Position numbers and translations under genes: made by a program. This document shows positions 1 through 8,541 of a stretch of 64,000 bases of DNA, one piece after another. The stretch's first letter is position 1, and every line of letters starts with the position of its first letter. The stretch comes from Timonella corticicola (GTDB taxonomy: Bacteria; Actinomycetota; Actinomycetes; Actinomycetales; Cellulomonadaceae). The notes under the pieces were generated by a model. That model was not told the origin of the DNA, did not search any database, and saw only the letters and a program-made list of their open reading frames with translations. Location: contig NZ_JBHUOP010000003.1 of NCBI RefSeq assembly GCF_042683685.1, positions 124,001 through 188,000 on the forward strand. Reading direction: 5' to 3'.

Positions 1-584
1 TCATTCTTGGCGATGCGAACCTGTTCGGTTTGGTGAGCGCGACGGGTATTTTGCCGATGGTTATCGGGATTCCGTTCATGCCGTGGCTGATGGGGCGCTT
101 TGGTAAGCGCCGTGTCTTCCTGTTTGGCATGATTCTGGCCTTGATCGGCGTGTTGATTCCGGCGTTCGGTCCGTCGAACCTTGCGCTTGTTCTGACGGGT
201 GGCGTGGTTCGCGGTTTCGGGCTTGTCCCGTTGACTGCTGGGGCCTTCGCTTTGGTGGCTGACGTGGTCGACTACAGCGAGTGGAAGAACGGTGTGCGCG
301 CGGATGGTCTTATTTTCAGCGTTGTCATTTTCGGTCAGAAGGTCGGAGGCGGTGTGGCTGCGGCGGCTGTGGGTTGGCTGTTGAGCATGTCGGGTTACGT
401 GGCGGGCGTGTCTGCTCAGTCTGAGGCTGCGCAAAACATGCTGCTGACAATCTACATTTGGATCCCAGTGGTGTTGAGTGTCCTGCTGATCGTGGTCATT
501 TGGTTCTTCCGCATTGAGCGCCACCGCCCTGAGGTTGAGGCACACCTTGCGCAGCGCACACAGTCGGCTGACGAGTCCGCATGA
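1..584 (+). CDS. GPH-family sugar:cation symporter (MFS type), C-terminal part
   Basis: The gene enters from outside the window. About 193 codons remain (frame starts at base 3), against roughly 450 residues for a complete member. Four to five hydrophobic segments are visible, with the loop motif LMGRFGKRRVF and the segment ADVVDYSEWKNGVRADG. The second is characteristic of glycoside-pentoside-hexuronide symporters (MelB/XylP type), which take up glycosides with a cation across the cytoplasmic membrane. Its stop overlaps the next start as ATGA, and a GH2 glycosidase follows, so it probably imports the glycoside that enzyme cleaves. The family is clear; the substrate is inferred only from context. 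Confidence 0.85.
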   Translation, partial: ILGDANLFGLVSATGILPMVIGIPFMPWLMGRFGKRRVFLFGMILALIGVLIPAFGPSNLALVLTGGVVRGFGLVPLTAGAFALVADVVDYSEWKNGVRADGLIFSVVIFGQKVGGGVAAAAVGWLLSMSGYVAGVSAQSEAAQNMLLTIYIWIPVVLSVLLIVVIWFFRIERHRPEVEAHLAQRTQSADESA

Positions 585-1573
585 GTTCAGTCTCACTTGG
601 TTGGGCGCTATTGGGTACGGGAAGTGTTTCACACTCGGTAGCGTCCGACTTGGCACTTGTTTCTGGCGCGAAGCAGGTATCGGTGTGGTCGCGGACGGGG
701 GAGAATGCGCAGCGGTTCGCCGGTATGCACCACTTTGAGCGGTCGTCGAGTTCACTTGATGAGGTGCTGGGCGATTCCGAGGTGGACCTCGTGTACATTG
801 CCACCCCTCACGCAACGCACGCCGAGTTTGCGTTGGCGGCGTTGCGGGCTGGCAAGCATGTGCTGGTTGAGAAGCCGATCGGGGTGAATGCGGCTGAGGC
901 GCGAGAGATCGCGGCGGCGGCAAAGACCCACGATCGTTTCGCTATGGAGGCCATGTGGATGCGTTTCAACCCCACCTATCGGAGCTTGCGAGCGGACGTT
1001 ACTGCGGGTGTTATCGGGCAGCCGCAGGCTGTGCGGGCCACTTTTGGTTTGCCGTTCGGGGCATCTGATTCTGAGCGGTGGTCATCTGAGCGCCGCAGCA
1101 GCACGCTGCTTGACCAGGCGATCTATGCGGTGACGTTCGCTAGGGATGTGCTCGGTGATCCGGAGTGCATACTGAGTCGGGCTTCGGTCCGCGGCGACGA
1201 TGTTGATCTTACGCTTCACGCAACACTTGAGTATCCGGGCGGTAGGTTCGCTCAGCTTGCTGCGTCGATGGTGACCTATCTTGAGCCGTCGGCCAGCGTG
1301 AGCGGCACGAACGGCTGGTCAACACTTGCAGCACCGTTTTGGGCTACCGACCGGTACACAACGCATTCGGGCGATTTCGCCACGGCGTTCGGTGCACCGG
1401 ATGAGCGCGTGCTTCCCACCGAGGGGAACGGATACGTTCCGATGCTTCGCGGCGTTCAGGAATCAATCCTCACGGGTGAGCGAGAACACCGGCTTCACCC
1501 GCTCTCAGAGTCCATCGCAGTGATGGACATCCTTGACCAGATCCGTGACTCGTGGCCTGCCACTACCTCATGA
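581..1573 (+). CDS. Gfo/Idh/MocA family NAD(P)-dependent oxidoreductase
   Basis: A 330-residue protein with an N-terminal Rossmann fold starting LLGTGSVSHSVASDL and the family signature EKPIG near residue 98, where the Lys is usually catalytic. The rest is the alpha/beta dimerisation domain typical of the family, and the length is normal. Members oxidise or epimerise sugar or polyol hydroxyls using NAD(P). The start overlaps the transporter stop (ATGA), so the two are translationally coupled, and a GH2 glycosidase follows 36 bases downstream. It may act on the sugar released by that enzyme. The exact substrate cannot be read from the sequence. Confidence 0.85.
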   Translation: MSSVSLGWALLGTGSVSHSVASDLALVSGAKQVSVWSRTGENAQRFAGMHHFERSSSSLDEVLGDSEVDLVYIATPHATHAEFALAALRAGKHVLVEKPIGVNAAEAREIAAAAKTHDRFAMEAMWMRFNPTYRSLRADVTAGVIGQPQAVRATFGLPFGASDSERWSSERRSSTLLDQAIYAVTFARDVLGDPECILSRASVRGDDVDLTLHATLEYPGGRFAQLAASMVTYLEPSASVSGTNGWSTLAAPFWATDRYTTHSGDFATAFGAPDERVLPTEGNGYVPMLRGVQESILTGEREHRLHPLSESIAVMDILDQIRDSWPATTS

Positions 1574-1609
1574 ACTACCCACATTGAACATCACCACCTA
1601 GGAAGAAAA

Positions 1610-4066
1610 ATGTCTCGTACCTCCTTTAACACCAATTGGTTCTACCGCCCGAAAACCAGCATCTTCGCTGATGTTCGCGGCCAGGCTGAGGCCGGTACCC
1701 CGGTTCACCTTCCCCATGATGCGATCATCTCTTTGGAACGTCGCGCTGACGCACCCAGCGGAGCAGCGGGGGCGTTCTTCCCTACGGGAGCTTTTGAGTA
1801 CCGCCGTACCTTCGAGGTCCCGGCGGAATGGAGCGACAAGCACGTAGCGCTGGAGTTTGAGGGCGTTTACCGTGACGCCATGATTTACGTCAACGGCGCT
1901 TTTGTTGCCCAGCGCCCGAACGGCTATGCAGGTTTTATTGTGTCGCTTGATGGGTATCTGCGATACGGCGAAGAGAACACGATACGCGTTGATGCGCGTG
2001 CGCACGATGACTCGCGGTGGTACACCGGCGCAGGCATCTACCGGGAGGTGCACCTGTGGGTTCTCGATCATGTACACATTGCCGAACGCGGCGGTATCCG
2101 CATCACCACCCCTGATGTTGAGGATGAGCGCGCGGTTGTTGCCGTTGCAACGAAGGTGAAGAACACGGGCACCGCCACGAAAACCGTTCAGGTGAAAACC
2201 GCGATCCTTGACCCTAACGGGCTTGAGGTTGGCCACGAGGAAAGCCGGATCACGGTGCTTCCGCAGAGCGAAGGTGTGGTCAGGCAACGCATCTACGTGA
2301 CCTCACCGCAGCGTTGGAGTGTCGATTCCCCTACGCTCTATGCTGCCACGAGCGAACTTACAAGCGACACTGGCACGATGGAGGCCAGGTCCACGAGCTT
2401 CGGTATCCGTACCCTTCAACTTGATCCTGCGCACGGACTGCGAATCAACGGTGAGACGGTGAAGCTTCGTGGTGCCTGCATCCACCACGACAACGGAATC
2501 TTGGGGGCGGCGACCTTCGCAGACGCTGAGGAGCGGCGTGTTGTACTGCTCAAGGAAGCAGGCTTCAACGCAATTCGCAGCAGCCACAACCCCATGACCG
2601 CAGCGATGCTCGATGCCTGCGATCGGCACGGCGTGCTGGTGATGGATGAGACCTTCGACATGTGGGCAGAGTCGAAGAACCCCTTCGACTATTCGCTGGC
2701 CTTCCCTGAATGGTGGGAGCGGGATGTTGAGGCCATGATCGAAAACGACTTCAACCACCCCAGCGTCGTGATCTACTCCATCGGAAACGAGATCCCGGAA
2801 ACCGGTAATCCCATTGGCAGCCAGTTGGGGCGGCAACTCGCGGAAAAGATCCGCAGCCTCGACGAAACCCGGTTCGTCACGAACGGCATCAACGGCTTTG
2901 TTTCCGCGCTGGCACAGGTCAGCGCACTCATCGCGCAAGCTGCAGAAGAACCTCCAACTGAGGAAAACGCAGACGGTGGAGTCAACGCCCTCATGGGTAG
3001 CGCGGACGACTTCATGGACCAGATCGTGGGTTCGCCTGTGGTGACGGAGGCTACCGCCGAATCGTTCGCGATGCTCGACATCGTTGGCCTGAACTACGGT
3101 GATGTCCGCTACGAACTCGAAGCCCGTGAACACCCGAACCGGATAATAGTTGGAACCGAGACCTTCCCGTCACGGATCGATGCGAACTGGAAGCTCGTCA
3201 CCGAAAACCCACACGTGATCGGTGATTTCACATGGTCTGGCTGGGACTACATCGGCGAGGTCGGCGTTGGGCGAGTCAAGTATGAGGGTGAGTCCATGGA
3301 CTTTGATGGCGACTACCCTTGGCTGACCTCGTGGTCCGCAGACCTTGACCTCACGGGGCACCGCCGCCCAATGTCCTACTACCGCGAAACGGCGTTCGGC
3401 TTGCGGACCACCCCGCACATCACCGTGCGTCGGCCGTCGAACCACGGTCGGGAGTTCACTTTGGGTCAGTGGAGCTGGACCGATGCGGTTTCTAGTTGGA
3501 GCTGGAACGTTGAGCAAGGATTCCCCATGATCCTTGAGGTGTATTCGGACGCACACGAGATCGAACTGCACCTGAACGGGCGTTCGGTTGCCCGCCAGCC
3601 GGTCGGTGTCCGCAAAGCATTCGTTGCGGACTTCGAGATCGAGTTTGAGCATGGCACATTGACGGCAATCGCGTTCAAGAACGGTGTCGAAGTCAGCCGT
3701 TCCGAGTTGACGTCCGCAAGCGATGACGTGCGTCTCGATGTGCGCCCGGACAAGTCCGAACTGACGCTTCGTGACGGTGCGCTCTGCTTCGTCGAAATTG
3801 AACTGCGCGACACGGATGGAAACCTAGTCAACGACGCGGAACGCGCTGTCACCGTCGAGGTCACCGGGGCTGGCTCGCTCGCAGCGTTTGGTAGTGGGCG
3901 TCCCGCCACCACTGAGAGCTTCAACCAGTCAAGCCACGGCACCTATGACGGCAGGGTCCTCGCTGCCGTCCGGCCTGAACGTGCCGGGGAAGTACAGATC
4001 TCGGTGAGTGCGCCGGGTCTAGCCACGGTGGTGTCAACACTTCAGGTCCGCGAAGAGAGCGACTGA
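1610..4066 (+). CDS. Glycoside hydrolase family 2 protein (beta-galactosidase-like)
   Basis: An 818-residue protein with the GH2 order: sugar-binding jelly-roll (about 1-160), Ig-like domain (about 170-270), TIM barrel (about 275-590) and C-terminal Ig-like domains (about 600-818). The acid/base Glu is E394 in SIGNEIPETGN and the likely nucleophile is E517 in GTETFPS. GRIRTSS-type barrel residues are present around SSHNPMT. There is no signal peptide, so hydrolysis should be cytoplasmic and follow uptake by the symporter upstream. The RBS AGGAAG lies 6 bases before the ATG. Beta-galactosidase is the default call; beta-glucuronidase or another retaining GH2 specificity is possible. Confidence 0.9.
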   Translation: MSRTSFNTNWFYRPKTSIFADVRGQAEAGTPVHLPHDAIISLERRADAPSGAAGAFFPTGAFEYRRTFEVPAEWSDKHVALEFEGVYRDAMIYVNGAFVAQRPNGYAGFIVSLDGYLRYGEENTIRVDARAHDDSRWYTGAGIYREVHLWVLDHVHIAERGGIRITTPDVEDERAVVAVATKVKNTGTATKTVQVKTAILDPNGLEVGHEESRITVLPQSEGVVRQRIYVTSPQRWSVDSPTLYAATSELTSDTGTMEARSTSFGIRTLQLDPAHGLRINGETVKLRGACIHHDNGILGAATFADAEERRVVLLKEAGFNAIRSSHNPMTAAMLDACDRHGVLVMDETFDMWAESKNPFDYSLAFPEWWERDVEAMIENDFNHPSVVIYSIGNEIPETGNPIGSQLGRQLAEKIRSLDETRFVTNGINGFVSALAQVSALIAQAAEEPPTEENADGGVNALMGSADDFMDQIVGSPVVTEATAESFAMLDIVGLNYGDVRYELEAREHPNRIIVGTETFPSRIDANWKLVTENPHVIGDFTWSGWDYIGEVGVGRVKYEGESMDFDGDYPWLTSWSADLDLTGHRRPMSYYRETAFGLRTTPHITVRRPSNHGREFTLGQWSWTDAVSSWSWNVEQGFPMILEVYSDAHEIELHLNGRSVARQPVGVRKAFVADFEIEFEHGTLTAIAFKNGVEVSRSELTSASDDVRLDVRPDKSELTLRDGALCFVEIELRDTDGNLVNDAERAVTVEVTGAGSLAAFGSGRPATTESFNQSSHGTYDGRVLAAVRPERAGEVQISVSAPGLATVVSTLQVREESD

Positions 4067-4083
4067 CCGGACCCGAAATACGA

Positions 4084-4118
4084 TGAGGGGCGGGACCACA
4101 CATTGGTTCCGCCCCTCA
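4084..4118. terminator. Bidirectional hairpin terminator between GH2 and YwiC-like genes
   Basis: Inverted repeat GAGGGGCGGGACCA / TGGTTCCGCCCCTC, 14 bp with one G-T wobble and a 5-base loop. It sits between two convergent genes and so could end transcription from both sides. Confidence 0.7.
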
Positions 4119-4207
4119 CCGCTGCATCGAAACAGTTCCCCCGAAAAGGCACACCCCCGGTAAACAGCCGCGCCACACACCATGTGGAGGCGGTTCGAAC
4201 ACCACTC

Positions 4208-5020
4208 CTACAAAAGCACCAGCAGCGCCACGGTCAACACCGCCGAAGCGACGATCTCACCCACGCCGATCTGCTTGGGTGTAACCGATGTCCGAGGCAC
4301 CCACACAGCGCGAACCGCGAGCGCACCAAAGAACGCTGTCAACATTGCGCTCCCCAACACTCCCACCTGAACCCGCCATGCTGGAACCGTGAGATACAGG
4401 GCGAAAGGCAGCAGGCTCGTCGCCAAGTGGTATCCAACGGACGCAAGCAGGTAGGCGCGTGATCCACGCTCGCGGATCATCGTTTTGACGTAGAGGACCG
4501 TACCAAAGAAGTAGGCGAACAGTACGAGGGCAGCGCACCAGACGAGCGGGCCGAGGGCCGCTTCAGACCCAGCCGAGGCTGCGACGGAAACCATCAAGCA
4601 GGCCGCCACCACCGTTACGAAATCGTTGAGGAGGCCGCGCTCGTTACGCCGGTAGGACAGCCACAGCGACACGGTGAGCAGCGGTGCGAATATGGGCGCC
4701 CACCACATGAGGTGGGGTGCAGACACAAGCAGTAGCACGCCAAGGGATCCGGCGATGAGCGCATAGGCGCGCACTGGTGGCAGGTATTTGGCTTTGAAGC
4801 GGGACTTAAACCACAGGCCCGCCGCAAAGAAGGCAAAGTACCCCGCGAACCATGTCACAGCGAGGGTAAGGTGCGTCCATGTTGGCCCGCCTAGAACCAC
4901 GCCTACCAGCAGAGGTACCGCGAGCATCGCCCACGCACCATGCTGATCTGGCGCCCATCCCGGCGACCGGCGCTTGCGCTTTCGCGGGCGGGTAGCAGGA
5001 CTAGGTTGGGTTGCTCGCAT
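4208..5020 (-). CDS. YwiC-like family membrane protein
   Basis: About 270 residues with roughly eight to nine hydrophobic helices after a basic, charged N-terminus. The motif PDQHGAWAMLAVPLLVG near residue 25 is the hallmark of YwiC-like proteins, followed by KSRFKAKYLPP. Function is unknown; in Bacillus the name-giving gene sits near nitrate-respiration genes. I chose the ATG at 5020 because AAGGGA lies upstream; a GTG start at 5071 would add 17 residues with no membrane signal. It converges on the GH2 gene and is divergent from purB. Confidence 0.75.
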   Translation of the reverse strand: MRATQPSPATRPRKRKRRSPGWAPDQHGAWAMLAVPLLVGVVLGGPTWTHLTLAVTWFAGYFAFFAAGLWFKSRFKAKYLPPVRAYALIAGSLGVLLLVSAPHLMWWAPIFAPLLTVSLWLSYRRNERGLLNDFVTVVAACLMVSVAASAGSEAALGPLVWCAALVLFAYFFGTVLYVKTMIRERGSRAYLLASVGYHLATSLLPFALYLTVPAWRVQVGVLGSAMLTAFFGALAVRAVWVPRTSVTPKQIGVGEIVASAVLTVALLVLL

Positions 5021-5238
5021 ATCAATATTGTCCCTTGTCGACGATTCGGCCAATTGAGTCGGGAGTCCCACCTACGCTCATTTCGGTTTGGACCGGACTT
5101 GATGGCGTAAACGAAACCCAGACGCTCATCGCATCCGTTTTGGAGGAACAGGTGACAGTAACGCGAGCTATCATCGAATAGTTCTTGAGTGACGGACGGC
5201 TCGCCGCACGGTAACGCGGGCATGAAAGAATAACAGTC

Positions 5239-6681
5239 ATGGCCAATACTGATGCACGCGTAAGTTTTGCTGAACTGACCCCCTCGATCGCACTCGGCGC
5301 ACTTGACGGCCGATACCGTGGAGCCGTTGCCCCGCTGGTGGATCACCTCTCGGAAGCCGCGCTGAACCGCGAGCGCATCCACGTTGAGGTTGAATGGCTC
5401 ATCGCGCTGACGGACGGCCAGGTTGTTCCCGGTGCCGCTCAACTCACGGATGCTGAGAAGGCATACCTGCGCGCAATCGTGACCGACTTTGACGGTGCTG
5501 GCATCGCCGAACTTGCGGAGATCGAACGCGAGACCGTGCACGATGTGAAGGCTGTCGAGTACTACATCAAGCGCCGTATCGCCGTTGCCCCGGAGAAGCT
5601 TGGCGCTGACACCAACCTCCCAGCGGTTTCCGAACTCGTGCACTTCTGCTGCACGTCCGAGGACATCAACAACCTGTCGTACGCGCTGATGGTCAAGGGC
5701 GCGGTTGAGAACGTGTGGCTGCCTGCGGCTTCCGCTCTAGTTGAGCAGGTTGCCGGGATGGCTCGCGAGCACAAGAGCGTTCCGATGCTGTCGCGCACGC
5801 ACGGCCAGCCCGCGACGCCTTCAACCATCGGTAAGGAACTCGCGGTGCTCGCCCACCGTTTGGGCCGTCAGGTACGCCGGGTTTCCGGTGCAGAGTATCT
5901 GGGCAAGCTCAACGGCGCAACCGGAACGTTTGGCGCACACGTTGCCGCTGTTCCAAGCGCTAACTGGCCAGCCGTTTCGCGCGAGTTCGTGGAGCACCTT
6001 GGCCTGACGTGGAACCCACTGACCACGCAGATCGAGTCGCACGACTGGCAGGCCGAGGTTTACGCCGACGTTGCCCGCTTCAACCGCATCCTGCACAACC
6101 TTGCGACCGATGTGTGGACGTACATTTCACTCGGTTTCTTCAAGCAGATCCCGGTTCCAGGTGCTACAGGCTCCTCGACCATGCCGCACAAGGTCAACCC
6201 GATCCGGTTCGAGAACGCCGAGGCGAACCTCGAGATTTCCTGCGCTTTGTTCGACGTGCTGGGCTCGACTCTGGTCACGAGCCGTATGCAACGCGACCTG
6301 ACCGACTCCTCGTCCCAGCGCAACATCGGTTCCGCGTTCGGTCATTCACTGCTCGCAATCGACAACGTTGCCAAGGGTCTGACCCGTCTGGCCGTTGACG
6401 AGAACGTTCTACTCGCTGACTTGGACTCCAACTGGGAGGTTCTGGGCGAACCAATCCAGTCCGCAATGCGTGCCGCTGGCGTCGCTGGCGTTCCCGGCAT
6501 GGAGAACCCGTACGAGCGCCTCAAGGACCTCACGCGCGGGCACCGGATTGGTTCTGCGGAGATGATCGAGTTCGTGCACGGCCTTGGTTTGCCTGCTGCG
6601 GAGACTGAGCGCCTTGCGGCGCTCACCCCGGCAACCTACGTTGGCTTGGCCGAGCAGTTGGTGGACGAGCACCTCGCCTGA
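5239..6681 (+). CDS. purB: Adenylosuccinate lyase
   Basis: A 480-residue member of the fumarase/aspartase superfamily. The signature GSSTMPHKVNPIRFE lies near residue 310, with SRTHGQPATPSTIGKE carrying the catalytic His and the N-terminal segment LGALDGRYRGAVAPL. PurB cleaves SAICAR to AICAR and adenylosuccinate to AMP in purine synthesis, releasing fumarate. The length and the LDGRY start match the PurB form found in E. coli and many actinobacteria. It is monocistronic, with a hairpin 18 bases after the stop. The call is secure. Confidence 0.97.
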   Translation: MANTDARVSFAELTPSIALGALDGRYRGAVAPLVDHLSEAALNRERIHVEVEWLIALTDGQVVPGAAQLTDAEKAYLRAIVTDFDGAGIAELAEIERETVHDVKAVEYYIKRRIAVAPEKLGADTNLPAVSELVHFCCTSEDINNLSYALMVKGAVENVWLPAASALVEQVAGMAREHKSVPMLSRTHGQPATPSTIGKELAVLAHRLGRQVRRVSGAEYLGKLNGATGTFGAHVAAVPSANWPAVSREFVEHLGLTWNPLTTQIESHDWQAEVYADVARFNRILHNLATDVWTYISLGFFKQIPVPGATGSSTMPHKVNPIRFENAEANLEISCALFDVLGSTLVTSRMQRDLTDSSSQRNIGSAFGHSLLAIDNVAKGLTRLAVDENVLLADLDSNWEVLGEPIQSAMRAAGVAGVPGMENPYERLKDLTRGHRIGSAEMIEFVHGLGLPAAETERLAALTPATYVGLAEQLVDEHLA

Positions 6682-6698
6682 CCCGCTTCATATTGCCG

Positions 6699-6731
6699 AC
6701 GAGCCTGCCGCACTTCCTGCGACAGGCTCGT
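6699..6731 (+). terminator. Rho-independent terminator of purB
   Basis: Inverted repeat ACGAGCCTG / CAGGCTCGT, 9 bp with a 15-base loop, just after the purB stop and followed by TGTCGTTG. Confidence 0.7.
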
Positions 6732-7776
6732 TGTCGTTGCGGTGCCGTATCGACTAAACAGTTAAACGTATAGGAAATTGCTTCACTGTGCACGTTACCC
6801 GTGCTCACAGTGCAATAATCTCCTACACATTCGCCTAAGAGCTCCCACAAGAAAAGCACAGTGCGTCGATACGCTAGACGAGGTGGAACTGGCCGCTCAT
6901 CGTCAACGAAATGAGTATCAAGTGGAGACCATACTTCATTGCTTGATGGTGCTGGCATTCACAACTGCCTCTATGGTTCTTGTCATTGTCGTTGGGCTCG
7001 GACTGCTGCTCTTACCTGACCTTCTGCCTCTCATTTTTCTTTTGGCGTGGGCTCTTTTGGCGTGAGGCGACCACTCGCAAACCCGCCTTATCGGACCTAA
7101 GTTGGACCACCTTGGGTGATTTTCGCGGGTTTCGCGAGCATTTATGCTGTTCACAGTGTTTCGAGTCGTCTTTTTGGGTCACCAAGATCGCTGATTATGG
7201 CGCGATAACAGCCCCCGTTTCTACATACGATCACGACCATCTCAGGTACGGCAACGACACCAACAATCGTAGCTGGAACATCTGCACGCCCGTGAACCCA
7301 GCACCCACCACCAGGCCCGATTAGGCGTAGTAGGTTTTTTCTTGTGTGTGAGTGGGCGAACCACTCACACACAAGAAAAAACCTATACACCTAACACTCA
7401 CGGCTTCCGGTGTGATGACTGCGGTCCCTAAGATTCCATCCGAAGTCCAAGAAATCGTGGAAACACTAAACACGTGAGTGGCTTACTAAGGGTTGTGCAC
7501 CCTAGATGTGGCACACACAGTTGAGTTCGCGGTACGTGGGTCACCAGGCAGGCCAAAGTCAGGTGACGTGACGCGAACATCCATGAACCTGACCTATCGG
7601 CTACCACAACCAGATCGTCGGTAAGCGGTATAGCCCGCAGGGCACCACCTCACACCCGAGCCAATCTCAACATCCGGACAAGTTAAGCGGTTTTGTTACG
7701 GGAGCGCAAATTCCCACACTTCCATGCGCACTGAAGCCCAAACGTGCTCTACGCTGTGAAGCAACTCACCAAAGAA
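6732..7776. other. Long intergenic stretch without a convincing gene
   Basis: About 1 kb with stop codons in all frames, poor codon use and no ribosome-binding sites. An imperfect inverted repeat with arms CACTGTG / CACAGTG lies at 6784-6812. A possible 39-residue hydrophobic peptide (MVLAFTTAS..., 6943-7065) has no RBS and is not called as a gene. The hairpin repeat at 7321-7394 is the only strong structure. The stretch could be a decayed gene or phage remnant, but I could not identify a parent. Confidence 0.5.
7321..7394. repeat. Long dispersed hairpin repeat, copy 1
   Basis: A perfect 25-bp inverted repeat (7331-7355 and 7361-7385) with a 5-base loop, extended outwards by near-matching flanks to about 34 bp. 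A second copy lies at 56479-56549 with the same core words (CTTGTGTGTGAGTG, CACTCACACACAAG) and the same flank CCTATAC[AG]CCTAA. One stem position differs but remains paired in both copies. It is too long and too well conserved for an ordinary terminator. Confidence 0.85.
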
Positions 7777-7788
7777 ATGGAGTATGCC

Positions 7789-8424
7789 ATGGGCAAAAGA
7801 TTCTCTATCACCGCGCTAGGTTCAGCGGCACTCATCGCTCTCACCGCAGCCTGCGCACCAATCCCCACCGACCAGGACGCTCTACCTGGATCAAACACAA
7901 CTCCACAAGGTGTTGCTGCTGAAACGGTGGATACCTCCGACCTTGAACCTTTCAGCGGCACGATCCCAACGTGTACGGACCTCGCAGCGTCGCTGAGTTC
8001 CATCATTGAGGGATTTCAGCCCAAGACGAATGACTTTGACCGTCGTGGGTTCTCCAGCGGTCTCGAAAATGCTCGCTGCAACTGGGTTAATGATGCCTAT
8101 GTTGCTCGCGGCGATGGGAAAACCACTATCGGGGTCACTATCCAGACTGCGCAAATCACCAAAGATGCCTATTTAGCAAACACCGATGGCGCGACGGATC
8201 GGGTAATCGAAGGTGCCGCCGATGCACTCGGGGGCGCGAGTTTTGGAGTTGAGGAGACACTGACCGCAACGGACACCACGCCAAAATCCGGCGTCATCAG
8301 CGTGTTCGATGGTGTCACGATCACAACTGTTATCACGGCAGACGAAACCTCGACCGACGCACCAACGGTAGCTGACACCATCTCTGCCCAGACTGAGATC
8401 GCAAAGGCGCTAGGCCTCGGATAA
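7789..8424 (+). CDS. Putative secreted lipoprotein of unknown function
   Basis: About 211 residues. A basic start (MGKRF) and a hydrophobic stretch are followed by a lipobox-like LTAAC, so the mature protein should begin with a lipid-modified Cys on the outer face of the membrane. The remainder has a Thr/Asp-rich linker and a compact domain with two Cys (IPTC and ARCNW) that could form a disulfide, reminiscent of DUF3558-type actinobacterial lipoproteins. The ATG at 7789 was chosen because GGAG lies 6 bases upstream; the earlier in-frame starts at 7744 and 7777 would blunt the signal peptide. The function is not recognised. Confidence 0.7.
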   Translation: MGKRFSITALGSAALIALTAACAPIPTDQDALPGSNTTPQGVAAETVDTSDLEPFSGTIPTCTDLAASLSSIIEGFQPKTNDFDRRGFSSGLENARCNWVNDAYVARGDGKTTIGVTIQTAQITKDAYLANTDGATDRVIEGAADALGGASFGVEETLTATDTTPKSGVISVFDGVTITTVITADETSTDAPTVADTISAQTEIAKALGLG

Positions 8425-8439
8425 GCCAGTCCATGGACA

Positions 8440-8490
8440 AATATGCGGGAGGCTCGGGCGCACGTCGTGTGCCCGAGCCTCCCGCATATT
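8440..8490. terminator. Bidirectional terminator between lipoprotein and chemoreceptor
   Basis: A perfect 20-bp inverted repeat (8440-8459 and 8471-8490; arm begins AATATGCGGGAGGCTCGGGC) with an 11-base loop that itself pairs partly. It lies between two convergent genes. Confidence 0.8.
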
Positions 8491-8541
8491 GGGGGGACGG
8501 CCCTGAGTCTCGTCAGAATAGACTCACGGCTGACGGTGAGG

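Noticed and set aside
2303..3133. 276-residue minus-strand reading frame inside the GH2 gene
   Set aside because: It lies wholly within a well-supported gene and has no family motifs; it is a GC-rich antisense shadow.
6980..7324. Possible 114-residue gene in the purB-lipoprotein gap
   Set aside because: No RBS, unusual Cys/Trp/Phe content, and it overlaps another unlikely frame.
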